This document shows positions 12,441 through 24,257 of a stretch of DNA of 64,000 nucleotides, in pieces. The notes under the pieces were generated by a model. It worked only from the letters and a program-made list of their open reading frames with translations, did not search any database and was not told where the DNA came from. The DNA is from Typhlomys cinereus (Eukaryota > Chordata > Mammalia > Rodentia > Platacanthomyidae): NCBI GenBank assembly GCA_023101885.1, contig JALPQD010000087.1, forward strand, positions 3,953,951 to 4,017,950, read 5' to 3'. The position numbers were made by a program, and so were the translations under genes. Each line of letters begins with the position of its first letter. The stretch's first letter is position 1.

Positions 12441-15400
12441 ATTGAGTCTTTTGTCTGATCAGTTGTTGATCTTTGTCATTGCCCCAAAAATATCTTTCAT
12501 GCAGAGGTGGTCAATCAAAACAGAGCTGCGCCAAGCTGCTTGCCTAGGGCCCAGGTGCCCCCTATCAGCTTTCTGAAAACAATGGTGCCACCCCACCTTC
12601 ACCCCCCGCTCTTCGGCCACCACGTGCCATCCTGAACCCACTGTTGTCAAATAGTGACACTGTTTTTGAAAGTTTATGACTTTGTTCATGTGATTCTGTT
12701 TGGTCACCAATTTCTGGTCTTAGATGTAGCAAAAGATCTAAAGGACTTATTGTTGATTCAAGTACAACCCAAATCAATTACAGAGAATGAATGCTCTCTG
12801 TGAAACTTGTAGACGGTCTCTGAGAATGATCCTAAACAGGCAGAATTGGAGTTGGCTCTGCCTTTGTTTGGTTAAGTTTTATGACACATTCATTTTCCCA
12901 GGTAAAATGATAAGCCTTTGAGAGAGGATGGCAGGATCTAGAATGTTCCCTTTTCAGCAGAAGTAGAGAAGAGATAGCATTAGGCTAACTCCTTTGGCAG
13001 GGAAAACTGTCTCAAATTACTCGTAAAGCCAGACCTATTGTGAGCAAGCGTTACCATTGTTTTAAAATTTGCTATAGCCCACCTCTTCGTCTATTAAATT
13101 CTAGAATTTACTAGAATTACTTGGTCAACCTATTCTGTATTGTCTGCATTGTCTACATGATTCTCATGCAGAAACACAGCAGATAACCACAGCAAAAATG
13201 AACCAAATAACTAACAGCTTGAAGCCAGCGGATTTTTAAAATCTATTGATTCTTAGAAATAGTTTCCCATTAGAATTTCTGAAATCGCCATCCTAAGATC
13301 CCGGCCTTTCTTTATCATTATGGAGTGCATTTACTCTGGACATGGAAAGATCTGGAAACATCATTGGCAAGGAGTAAGGAAAGCCAGGAACAGTGTTAGT
13401 TCTCAGGCTAGTTTTCAGAGTGAATTGATTTGGAGGACTGGTGGGGGGGGGAGAAAAGGGAGACACAGCGGTACTTCTCTAACATGCTCTGGTTCAAATC
13501 AAAATTAATGACTTGAGATCAAGTCAGATAAATGAGTAGCTGACTAATTTTCTATTTAAAAAGAGAGAGAGAGAAGCTTTTCACTGCTCCTTCCAAGTTG
13601 GAAAATGCATCTGCTCAAATTGTTCCAACATTATCCAAGAAACTGTCAGCAGGGATCATGAAGCCCGCCTCTCAAGACTTGACCCGCTGCCCAGGAGTCC
13701 ACAGATGACCTTGATCTGTCGGGTAAGGCAATATCTATAAATAATGCATTAAGCATTTTCACATGTGGGTGAGTAATGGTCTTCGCATTCGTCCATGAGT
13801 TCACATTGCTCCTTATGACTCTGCATCAGCGTTCTGTGCAGAATCTCTAAGAGAAAGGCGATTACATCCTTTCCTTAGAAAACAGAGTACAGGGCCTGTG
13901 GATTCCAGGAGGGGTGAGAGCGGTGAGGGGGCAGGAATGACGTCCTTATAGCATCTCCTGAGATGTTTGACAAGTGTATTTGGATAAAAACATTCCAACC
14001 TGCACTTCTTTGTCTGTGGCCTGAATTAGCTCCAATCAGAGCAGAGCCATATTTTGCAAATCATTCTGAGGTGGGTTCCCACCCCGTGCCTTCTCGAGGT
14101 CTGGATAAGCTGCTGGAGAAGATTTTGCAGAAACCAGCCCTTTCTTTCCAGTTCGTCAGCAGAGAGCTTGATTTTACACAAACACACAGAAATGCAAGTG
14201 CGTCTCCTTGGGTCAGGTGATGTGGGGGCTGCTTGAGCTTTTCTTCCAGCCATTCCACTCACTGCTAATGGGCAATGCACACAAAGCTGCACACTTACAT
14301 CTCACCATCAGGGGTCTGGACGAGCCACATGAATGTTGCATAAAGGCACACAGTCAATCTGTTGGAAGAAAGAAACAAGAAACTGACATGGCCGGATTGC
14401 CTCCCTACCCATCCCCCAGAAACACTTTTAAAAAAATCTTCTCATTTAAGCTTAGATTTTGAGCTCTAACAAATTTCCTTTTGGAACTAAGCTCTGTCTG
14501 GAAAACCAGAATTGCAAACAAAGAGTCAAATTAGAGACCTGCCCATACCGCCAAAGCCAACCCCCACAGTGCCTCGAGTTTTCAGGATCGTTTAGATTAT
14601 TTTCTTCTTTACCAGTTTTCATTGTATATCAGCTTTCCTGAGTGAACCTTGTACAACATAAAGAGGTTTTATTTGCATGCTTTACTCCATATTGCTGTGG
14701 ACAAGAAAAGATGATGTGCCAGAGAAGGGGGGAGGGGAGAGGAACAGACTCAGAAACTGGGGTATTACTGCCATCTAGCGTGAGCCACCACGGTCGTTCA
14801 GAAGGCAAGAGAGAAGGTTTGTGGAACAGTCCAATTTGAGATTGCAGAGTTCAGAGCAAGAGATGAGAGCAGTTCTCCAAAGAAATGCCCTTTGAGCTAG
14901 CGCCTTCATGCAATGAATTATTTCGCTACACAGCCATTAGCATGTGGCCAAACAATATAGAGCTGTCTATTTCTTCCAGTAAAAAAAGGAAAAGAACCCA
15001 GTGGATTCTAAAGGCAAGTTCTTTATAAGAAGGTATGCCCTGGCTGCAGACGTTCTTAAAGAAGCAAGAACAATTTATTCCAGGGAGGGGTGCCCACAGC
15101 CTTTGAATACAGTCCGGATAACCGTACACTCCCTGGCTTCTATAAGGGGACAACACGGAATGGTAGCTTGATGGCGTCTGTGTATCCTTTCAGACTGTGC
15201 CTGCCTGCAATGCAAATAATATTTGTGACTCGTGACTCTCTTTTATCTGTTGCTGATTGACATGTCGACGGTGAGGATTCCCTGGATGAGATGCTGAAGG
15301 TTTTTACCCTCGCTGCATAACTGGGGTTGGGGAGGGGACAGAGATGTGAGCTTTTACTCGGATAGTCTGACATGCTTTTCTCCACATGGTGTGATTACAC

Positions 15401-17061
15401 ACCTAAGAATGTAGAATGTCAAATAAGGAATCCTTCCTGATCCTCCTCCCACCCCAAGTTCTGCTCCCCTCTGCTGCAGATCCATTTCGGCACCCGTGGG
15501 TGCCATTGTGATTGAGACCAGCACTGATTTTCCCATTGCCCATGACTTGAACTGCAGTTTCTACCACTCCACAGGCACTTGGGCACCTTCCTCCGGTGCT
15601 GCAGAGGTGAGCTCCCTTAGAAGTACAGGACTTTGGTGCCAGAGGGCATGAGAAGCCTACAGTTTTCGCAGCTCAAATGATGGAGACTTGCAGAGATAAT
15701 GAGCACTGATTTGGAGAATCACACGTGCAGCATCAAAGCTCAGAGGAAATGGAAGTCACTACCTAAGTCAAGCTAACCTGGAAATGTAGGCAATGCCGGC
15801 TGATTTCCAAAGTGACCTGTCAATCCAGGTGTCCGGATGAATGAATGAAACAATTCATTTCTATGCTACTCCATGCTGAAGGACAAATGTTGTGCAGTTG
15901 GAGTTTCTGATACAGAAAGCCCACCAGGAAGCAAGTGATGATGTCATAGCTTGTGCCCAGAGCAGGCATAAGCTCCAACTTCTAGAGAATCTTTTAGACT
16001 AAAATTCATCCATGGACTTTGTATAACATTTCTTCAGGGTTTTGTAGCCATCCATGCTTGAGAAGAAAATTCATGTCAGCTTTCTGCATTTTTTTTCCTT
16101 GCCTGTGAATTAGGAAAGTAACAAAGAAGAGGTAATATCCATTTGACAATAGAGATTTAAAAAATTAAGCATCAGATTTGATGATTTTGAATCTTATTGA
16201 CAAGCTTGCTCTAAATCTCTCTTCATTTAATAAGGAAAGAAAGCTAGAACTCTAAATCAGATGTAGATGAGTCCAAGAGGCGCCCATTGCTTCGTCTCAA
16301 TGTGTCATATAATCAAAATACAAAAATAAAGACAAACTGATTTATTCCTCATGAAGTGAGCTTCAGAAGTGAATAATAGTCCCATCCTGGTATTGTAGGA
16401 TCAAGGGCTGTTTTTCTGTTTAGGAACAACAGGATGGGATACTGAGCCACTATACCCCCCCAAAAAAAGAATAAATGTTGCCCTTCTCCCAAGCCCCAGA
16501 GCCCCACCGCCCCATCTCCTTGCCTCATTTCTTTTGCCTGCAGCTCTGGGCTCGTCCGTCTGCTCCAGCATGAGTAATTCTGCCACGTTGGAGCAAAAGC
16601 AGCCCTCTGGTGAGGCGCTCGCTGGCTTTTCTAGGATTAATCATGGACTAAACCACTAAATAACATCCTGATATATTAACTCCATTAAAATCCAATTCAG
16701 TGGCAATAACTTTTAGAAAGCCAACAAAGGGCTTATGAAGAACAAAGTGAGAAAAGATCCTTTAAAAAAGGTAAATCAATGCACTGAGTGAAAGGGAAGA
16801 GTCTGAATTCAGAGAGACCAGGAGAGAGGGCCGATTCTTACTACATCTGATGTGTTCACGGGGAGGTCTCCCTTAAATCTAGACATAAATGGAATCAGGT
16901 GACACTGACCCATCCTTAAGTGGCAATGAACTTTCAAATGCTCACAGTGCAAAGGAAAGCCGCAAAGGAAGCCGCCACTGGATATTTCTTTGGCTCCCTG
17001 CGAGCCATGCACAAGATGCTGATGGCAGATATCAGACAGCCTTCTCTCTCAGGTATGAAGG
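12441..17061. other. Repeat-poor unique DNA, no gene established
   Basis: About 4.6 kb with no young interspersed repeat. Short frames of 60-90 codons on both strands near 14000-14640 have no recognisable domain. Part of 16620-16760 is AT-rich with several TAAT-type homeodomain cores and looks like possible conserved noncoding DNA; that is inference only. Confidence 0.35.
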
Positions 17062-17322
17062 AATTCAGAGAGCTGGACAGATGGCTCAGGGGTTAAGTCT
17101 CTGCCTAGCAACCAGGAAGGACCTGAGTTTGGATCCCAGATCCCACATCAAAAAAGAAAAAAAAAAAAAAGGAGGAAATGGCGGCATACTGCTCTTCTGA
17201 CTCAGAAAGGCAGAGCCTGGAAAACCCCAGAGCGAAACAAAAAGGAGATAGATGCAATCTAGCATGATTCTCAAAGTCACCCTTGAACCTTCATAGGCAC
17301 ACATAATGTTCTCTGAGACACC

Positions 17323-17361
<39 letters not shown>

Positions 17362-17365
17362 ATGC
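17062..17365 (+). mobile_element. tRNA-derived SINE, family B, with AAAT tail
   Basis: The head has GGACAGATGGCTCAGGGGTT (box A region) and CCTGAGTTTGGATCCC (box B). The body has GGCAGAGCCTGGAAAACCCC and TCAAAGTCACCCTTGAACC, shared with the copies at 34065, 54945 and 63658. An A-rich run at 17150-17172 interrupts the element, and the tail has grown into about ten AAAT units (17323-17363). The 5' boundary is approximate and I see no clear target duplication. Confidence 0.8.
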
Positions 17366-18439
17366 CTGCGACACACCATTCCAACTCTTCCAGAACTTGC
17401 AGGAGCAGCACTAAGAAAGTGCTAAGGTGGCACAGAACACGGTGTTCATTTGAAAAGTTACCAGCAGAAGAGAGAAAGAGGGCTCTGGTTACCCAGGGAC
17501 CGAGGCAGCTTTTGAACCCATAATGAAGTCTAATGCTGAACACATAGATTACAACCTTTTGTAAGAAATAAAGGTTCATGTGATGCCCGGGTTGCCCGGT
17601 TGGGATGCTGAAGGCTTTGGCGGCAAGTGGTGGCTCCGCTGTGCTGTAGGAGCAGGTCGTAACATGCTGACAGCTTCCATCTTCAGGGATGCTCCATCCT
17701 GCTTGGAGACAGCTCAGAGTTCATGTACGGCTCTACATTTTTCATAGACCCCGAGATGCAAAGCAATGTGCAACATCCTGGCTCACAGTGGCTCCTGCTG
17801 CTCCTGAGCAGATCGATTTTATGCTATGACCAGATGACACACTATCTCCAACCAAAGCCAAACACCCGTACTTTACATATTTCAGGACATGAACTGCCTG
17901 ATCCCATTAAGCTAAGAGGCAGGTGACTAGTAGACTTGAGTAAACAGATCTGGGATCTATGATATGAATCATCAAAAAGCTACATAAAATACACCTGTGG
18001 GACTACTTGAAGACTGTAGGAATACTAGAAATAGAAAGCAACAGATCTCATTGATTGACAGATGGGCAAGACTTCAGTTGGCTTCTTGGCCCCTCCACTC
18101 CCCCATTGCTGATCCGATTAGTTTCATCTCAGCTACCAGGTGTCACTCCGGTCAGGAGTCAGAACAGAGAAGGTTACATGCAGTCATTTGGTTTACTAAT
18201 ATGCTGATTTCCCCTAAGAACTGCATCTTGAAAAGCACCAGGGTACAGACAGTTTATAATGCAGACTTAGAAGTCAGCAGAAGATATGTCTAGGCACTAG
18301 TTCTATAGTTCTACCCATTCTCAGCGGACTCATGGTGATAAATGATAAATCATCTCCTTTGGGGTCTTGCACAAAAGACTGTATCTGGTAACACCACATA
18401 CAGAATCAGAAGCTTTTGGATTAAGAAGCCAGAAGGCAA
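17366..18439. other. Unique DNA, no gene seen
   Basis: Short frames only, the longest 98 codons at 17997-18293 (+), without a recognisable domain. I see no repeat. Confidence 0.4.
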
Positions 18440-18755
18440 AGAGGAGATGGTTCGGGGTTCATGTGATGTCTGCACCAGCAAAAGGAACTGAGAGGTTGAA
18501 TCCCCAATTCCCACATAAAAGTCTGGCACTGTAACTCCAGCCTTGAGGGTAAGAGTGGGGATAGAAGAATCCCCAGGTTGGGTGATCAGTGTAGCTTCAG
18601 CAAGAGATCTGTCTCAAAAGAGGGAAACGCTGATCTCAACCTTTGGCTTCAACATATGTGTTCATGGCTGCATGCACACACATGTGCACATACAAGCATA
18701 GCACTCACACACAAGTATAGCACACGCACACGCGCACACACACACACACACAGGA
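18440..18755 (+). mobile_element. Old B4-like SINE with CA tail
   Basis: GAGGTTGAATCCCC, CACTGTAACTCCAGCC and AGAGATCTGTCTCAAAAGAG occur in the order of a B4/RSINE-type composite element, followed by a CA-rich tail (18722-18752). Divergence is high and the boundaries are approximate. Confidence 0.5.
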
Positions 18756-18841
18756 TGGGGGTACTACAGAGACAGGACGTTGCGGCTTATGAAAGAGAAA
18801 TAAAGACACTTGTTTGCATTTTAATTTGGATGATGCTTTGT

Positions 18842-18857
18842 AGAAGAGGTAAGTGTG
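18842..18857. repeat. Left target-site duplication of SINE at 18858
   Basis: AGAAGAGGTAAGTGTG is repeated exactly at 19149-19164 after the SINE tail: a perfect 16-bp duplication. Confidence 0.95.
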
Positions 18858-19066
18858 GGGCTGGAGAAGTGGCTCAGGGGTTAAGCCTCTGCCTTGCAGG
18901 CGCAAGGTCCTGAGTTCGGATCCTAGACCCCACGTATAGACACCGGGCAGAAGCGGGGGCGGCCTGTGTTTCTGGTCCCAGTAGGGAGGAGCCTGTGAAT
19001 CCTGGGGCAGAGTAAACAAGGAGGAGGTGGAGGCGGTCCATGGTGGTTCTCGAATTCGCCCATGGT

Positions 19067-19115
<49 letters not shown>

Positions 19116-19148
19116 ATGCACATTGAATAAATAATAAATAATAAAAAA
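18858..19148 (+). mobile_element. tRNA-derived SINE, family A, copy 2 (most complete)
   Basis: A complete element with box A-like TGGCTCAGGGGTTAAG, box B-like GAGTTCGGATCC, the GCGGGGGCGGCCTG motif, AACAAGGAGGAGG, an internal CGAATTCG, a (CA)n stretch at about 19070-19107 and an AATAATAAATAATAA tail. The exact 16-bp target duplication indicates a recent insertion. The glycine/cysteine/valine-rich frames on the - strand translate this element and are not genes. Confidence 0.93.
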
Positions 19149-19269
19149 AGAAGAGGTAAGTGTGACCAGTCCAAGGAAGTATGAATCCATGCATTAGCCC
19201 AAACCATTGAAGTTCTTGCCTCCAAGCACCCACTGAGCATTATTATGTGGAGAGAGTCTGTGTGAGTTC

Positions 19270-19824
19270 CTAGAGAATCAGGTAAGACAGCACTGCAGCA
19301 TCACAAGGGGCAGATCCCACGTGCCCTGTGGGCTGGCTGAGTGCGGGCACCAGATGGCCATGGCAGCACAAGTGGATGGTTCCAGATGGCAAACTCTGGC
19401 TGGTGCACAAAGGCACAGCAAAGAGGGAAGAGGGCAGAGGCAGAAGAAAGCATGCCCAGACCTTGGTCATCGGGCACCAATGCAGCCAGCTCTCCTCCCA
19501 GGGAGGGGCAGCACTGAGGGCCAATGGCACTGGTCTATCTGGCAGTCCAGCAAAAGTCTGGAGGCCCAGAAGACAGGCTGCTTCCCTCAGAGAGAAAGTG
19601 CAATTCTCCTTGGAAAGGTAAGCAGCTCTGAGCGTCCTTGTGAGCTCTCCAGCCTGCCCCCTTCCCCGTGACTGAGCTCCCCCGCACTTCCACGTCCTCC
19701 TGAGCCGGGATTTGTGACTTCTTGGCTGGAACTTCCAGAGAACACGGGGACTGTTCGGGCCTCTCTCGTTCCCCAGTTCACTAATTTGTACCATTTCCTT
19801 CTTCAGCAAGCAATGCTGTTCCAC
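19270..19824 (-). other. 184-codon open frame in GC-rich DNA, probably not a gene
   Basis: One of the longest open frames in the window. The predicted protein has no signal peptide, repeats or domain I recognise, and two frames on the opposite strand (19321-19671 and 19328-19621) are also open. That is expected of locally GC-rich DNA with few stop triplets. A donor-like GAAAG/GTAAGC on the + strand at about 19617 has no clear acceptor partner. I would treat this as chance unless transcripts or conservation show otherwise. Confidence 0.15.
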
Positions 19825-20670
19825 TCACTCATTCATGCCTGAGCCGGGAATTCATTCTCGGCATCCGGTCCTGCAGGACCCGACAGGCCCAAGGCATCAC
19901 CAGTCCAGCTGATCCATTAGTTTACCTCCCAAGAGTGTGTTATTCCATCCTCCACAATCATCTAGAACCATCCATCTGTGTCACCTCCTGCCCTGCCTTC
20001 CTGCTTGAAGCCCTGCTTCTCCACAGTCAGCAAGGGAGACTTTAAAACATCAGTCAGCAACCCCTAAAAGAGACCTTTCTAACCCTAACCACGTTCACAG
20101 AGGTCCTCAGGTGCACACAACCTAGTGATGCCCCCAACTATGTTACTTCACTTTGTGCCCTTTGACCTGTTACTATGGCAAACTACCACGCTCGTGTATA
20201 TGGCCAGCATTCATCACTTGTCCTGAGTGCCAACCCCAGCCCACTAAATAGTAAAGGAGGAGGAGGAAGAGGGAACTCCGAGCCAAAACAATCCATAAAA
20301 GCGATTCATCATTCCTAAGCCTCTCCACCACTCAGCCACTGGGATGAGTGTCTTTGCTGCCCTGGTCTTCATTTGTTTCCAAGTGTATGAAACATGCATG
20401 AAATGCAACAAGGCAGATGGAAGGATCTGGCTAGAAGTGTCTGAATAAGGAATGAATAGTAGAGTCTTGGACACGCGCACAGACTGTGAGGAGCAGCCCA
20501 GGGGAGAGAGAGCAGAGAGAAGAGAAAGAGGTGAAGACCCAGGCATTCACCCCAAGGGACTAGGATCTAGTTCTGGCTCTCAAGGGAAACCCGCCTGTGT
20601 TTCCTTAGCAACTTGATCTCCATCCCAAGCAATTAACTTCAGCTACTCAAAAAAGAATAAAACACTGCAC
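19825..20670. other. Unique DNA, no gene seen
   Basis: No recognisable repeat or gene. A 100-codon - strand frame at 20244-20546 lacks domains. A purine-rich patch lies near 20255-20280. Confidence 0.4.
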
Positions 20671-21008
20671 CAGTTACTTTTATCTGTTGCTGTGACAGAA
20701 CACCCCAAATTAAGTGACTTAAAAGAGAAAGAGGGAGTTTTATTCAGCTCACGGCTCCAGTGGGAGCGATAGAGTCCTTTATGGCAGAAAAGGCGTGGCT
20801 GGCTGGCGGAAACCAGAAGCGGCCTAAGTCACTGCAGACATCATGGAAGTTGAGAGCTGCTGCTGCGAGCCCAAGGGCAGACTCACTCACTCAAGCAGGG
20901 CGGGTTAACCAACCTCAAGGCCCCGCCTGTGGTTGCCTTCCTCCAGCAAGTCTCCACCTCCTAAAGGAGTCATGACTATCCCAACTCACATTTCAAACCA
21001 CGACACAC
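20671..21008 (+). repeat. LTR-like rodent interspersed repeat, copy 1
   Basis: It begins CAGTTACTTTTATCTGTTGC and runs through AGAGAAAGAGGGAGTTTTATTCAGCTC, CTTCCTCCAGCAAGTCTCCACCTCC and CATTTCAAACCACGACAC. The same order appears at 26927 and 38778. It resembles mammalian LTRs that begin with a '...tgctgtaacaaa...ttaaaa...tttatt' stretch. Its class is inferred and I do not assign a family name. Confidence 0.6.
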
Positions 21009-22659
21009 GTAGCCAAAGAATGTTGCCTACTGATTGGATTTCCAGCTTTAGATCCTCTGAGTGGCCCCCATACAGGAAGCTCCTAAAGACCATGCCGCCT
21101 CTCTCTGAGAAACACTTTCAAGCATGACATACACATAGAAGAGCCGGGGCAGGGGCACTCACCTGTCTGGCTGAAGCCCCCATTCTTCATTCCACCTAAA
21201 GAGGAAAGCCTTGTTCTGTCTGCTCACTTGTCTTCGCTGAGGGACAAACCAAAGTGTGGCCGGGCTGGCTCTGGGCAGGAAGTTACGTCCATGGTGTCTC
21301 TGAAAGGACCCAAATCTTTTGTTTTGAATTCAGAAAGACCAACAGGCAAGTCTGGGCCCAGGTCCTTAGGCATCAGTCTTTTTCTTTTCTGTTGGTGTAT
21401 GGTCTCTCTCTCTCTCTCTCTTTCTCTCTCCCCCCCCAAGACTGCTTCATGGTTGAAGACAGAACACAATGGCAAGATGGGATCCCCAGCCTCCCCACGT
21501 GGTCTCTGTGTTGCTGTACGCGTTGTGTCATTTTGCACATTTTGTCCAGCTTTGAGAGTTGGCTAGCACAGGGATTTCTCTTTGTTCTCAGCAGTTGAGG
21601 TTGCGTGGGAGTGAGACACAGGAGCAAGAAGATCTTTGGGCTCTGTGCTCTGTCACCTGCACACTGGGAGATCAAGGCTTCTCTCTGAGCCCAGGAAGTG
21701 GCTCCTTTTTCCAAGGGAGCACATCAAAGACAAAGCTCCCCCCCCAAAAAAATCATCAAAGAAAACGGCAGGTAGGCGGAACTGATGGCCAGAGAGTGGG
21801 GCAGCCTCGGGCTTGCCCCGGGGTGTCTTCTCCCCTCTTCCTCACTGGCTTCCCAAGGAGAGCTGAACAGAAGAGGGGCTGTGGCATGTGATATAGGAAC
21901 TGTCCAGCAACTCTCTGCAGACAGGAGACATCCTGTGTCTGTCCCTCCACACCCTGTTTTTCTCCCATCCCTCAGTATAAAAGGATATTTGTGCTGTCTG
22001 TGAAATTGCTGGGCTGTTCCCATGATGCTTGTCTGCTAGAAGCTGATGGGAACTGCCGGTTCCTTCCACCCTTCTCTCCCCCTAGTAGTCTTAACACTTT
22101 CTTTTAATATTTCTAAACAACTCTTCCTGCCAACTCCTGTTGCTCCTAAACCCATTTAATCCGTAGAATGCAAACTAATCTACAGAGAAGCAGGCGCCAG
22201 GTCTGGTCTGGCAGCTGGAGTTAGGAATGTCAGAGCAGGAAAAATGATCAATGTACTTGCCAGAGAGAAAGGGAGAGCGCGGCCAGCCTAGGCAGCCGGA
22301 AGGTCATCAGGACACACTCTCCAGTGCCTGAGGTGTGATCTGCATGGGAGAAGAGGAGCAACAGCTGTTAATAACATGCACAGACGGGAGGGGCCATGTT
22401 GAGGAAGATGCAGAGACGAGGAATGAGCATCTGCCCTGTCCTCTCAGGTGACTCTCTGCTCACCTGTGTTCCAGAGTCCTGAAAGGTCCACGTGCCTGGT
22501 GGTCCACAAAACACTTCCAAGTTGTGGAACAAGGCAACTGGCTCCCTCTTACATCAAACTGGTCCACTAGCATAGGACGAGTGGGAAGAGGGTCTTTCTT
22601 CACTCTCAAGTTCCTCTGATTAAGCATCGTGCACACTTTTATGGGCATATGCTTGTTCT
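21009..22659. other. Unique DNA with a short CT run, no gene seen
   Basis: Frames of 100-114 codons at 21224-21891 overlap on both strands around a CT microsatellite (21403-21432) and look like chance. The rest has no recognisable repeat. Confidence 0.4.
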
Positions 22660-23842
22660 TATGGGTACACACATGCATGCATGCACAAAAACATGAGCAC
22701 ATGCAGGTATGCATCAATGAGCATATGCAAAAATAAGCACATTAACACATGCACACACATACATAAATGAACATAAACATACTTGAATGCACACACTTAC
22801 ATGTATATGTACACACATGCCCGCAAGACCATACAATGTACACATATGCAAACATGAACACATATGAATATACAAATGCTCACATGCAACATATTTATAC
22901 ATATGCAGAAATTCACAGATGTTCACATATATGCACACACACATACACAAATCAATATACATAATGAGCACATATATGAACACATGTACATAAGCAAATA
23001 CATATATATACACACACATAAACATATGCCGATACATACACACAAGCACACATATAAAGACATGCACACACGCACAAATGAGCATATGCACAAATAAGCA
23101 CATAAACACATACATAAATTAACACATATACACATGAATGAACACATTTACATATGCATAGATATATACACAACACACAGGAACACATGATATACGCTCA
23201 TGCAAACATGAACACATAAACACACATACGAATATATAAATGGTCACACACATAAATATACAGCATGTGCAAATGCACATGTATACATATAAACATGCAC
23301 ATACACATGAACACATATAAATGCGTGCATTATGCATGCACACATAAATACACACTTCACACAAACACACATAGATGACATCCACACTTGAATACATGCA
23401 CAAATGCATACATGCACATGAATATAAACACATGTATGAACACATGCATACATATACTCAAGCACACAGAAATGTGCATATACATGAATATACATGAATA
23501 CACCCATGTGCACATAAGCATATAAGCAAATCTACATTGATTCATACATGAATATAAGCAAACATGAACACACATGCACACATAATTAACTTCAGCACAT
23601 GTGCACCAATATACACATGAACACGTAAGCACATATATACACACAAACACAGGTACATTTATACTCATGAACACAGGCATGCATACATATATGTACACAT
23701 CTATTGAACATCTGCAGAAACACACATGTACAAACACACACACACTTGAAACACAAGCACACAAATATAGACACATGCATGCACATGCACAGACATATAC
23801 ATAGGCATCCAACTACAAATGCACATGGGCACATATACACCA
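22660..23842. repeat. 1.2-kb degenerate CA/TA/TG (ACAC-ATGC-type) tract
   Basis: Almost every base belongs to degenerate ACAC, ATAC, ATGC, ATGAAC and ACATATAC words, alternating purine and pyrimidine over more than a kilobase. There is no clean unit, so it is an old, heavily mutated microsatellite expansion rather than a minisatellite. The - strand frames rich in Cys, Val, Tyr and Met (up to 151 codons at 23357-23812) are translations of GTGTGT/ATGTGT and have no coding meaning. Confidence 0.95.
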
Positions 23843-24168
23843 TGCTCCCAACAGCCTTTTCTTCCAGTGAAAGACACTGAATCTACATAGGAGACTGGAA
23901 AAGGGGTAAAGAAAAATTTGAGGCTAAAGGAAACACAGAGGGATTTTCATGGCTGCCTGAAGAAAATTCCTCTTCAAGGGCAGAGATAATGTCACATGAC
24001 CCCATTTGAAACAGGAAACATGTGACATCATGGAGTGAGATAGTCATGGCGTCACCTGGAGGTCAATGGCTGGCATGACCAGAGAGTGTAAATTGCTAAA
24101 CTCAAATGAAATCATGACTCGGACCATTGACTCTTTCTTGAGCAAAGAGCCTGTGATGCATAAATTAA

Positions 24169-24257
24169 AGATGGCAGACTGCTCCAGGAACCAGGCTGCT
24201 GGGCACCATCGAAGATGGCAGACTGAGCGCCAGGAACCAAGCCGTGGGACACCAAAG
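24169..24257. repeat. Two-copy 44-bp tandem duplication
   Basis: AGATGGCAGACT starts at 24169 and again at 24213, with matching CCAGGAACCA and GGGMCACCA words after each. Each copy starts with an AAGATGGC word resembling a YY1 core. It lies in an open frame (24066-24425 +, 119 codons) that I do not regard as a gene. Confidence 0.8.

Noticed and set aside
18858..19148. tRNA gene suggested by box A and box B
   Set aside because: Boxes belong to a SINE head. No cloverleaf or anticodon arm fits, and target duplications show it is a retrotransposon.
19270..19824. 184-codon - strand frame as a gene
   Set aside because: No domain, competing open frames on the other strand, GC-rich composition, no promoter or splice support.
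20073..20092. Telomere-like CTAACCCTAACC
   Set aside because: Only two units, no interstitial array.
22714..23843. Long - strand open frames rich in Cys, Val, Tyr and Met, some resembling membrane segments
   Set aside because: They translate degenerate GTGTGT/ATGTGT repeats. All frames on both strands are open for the same reason.
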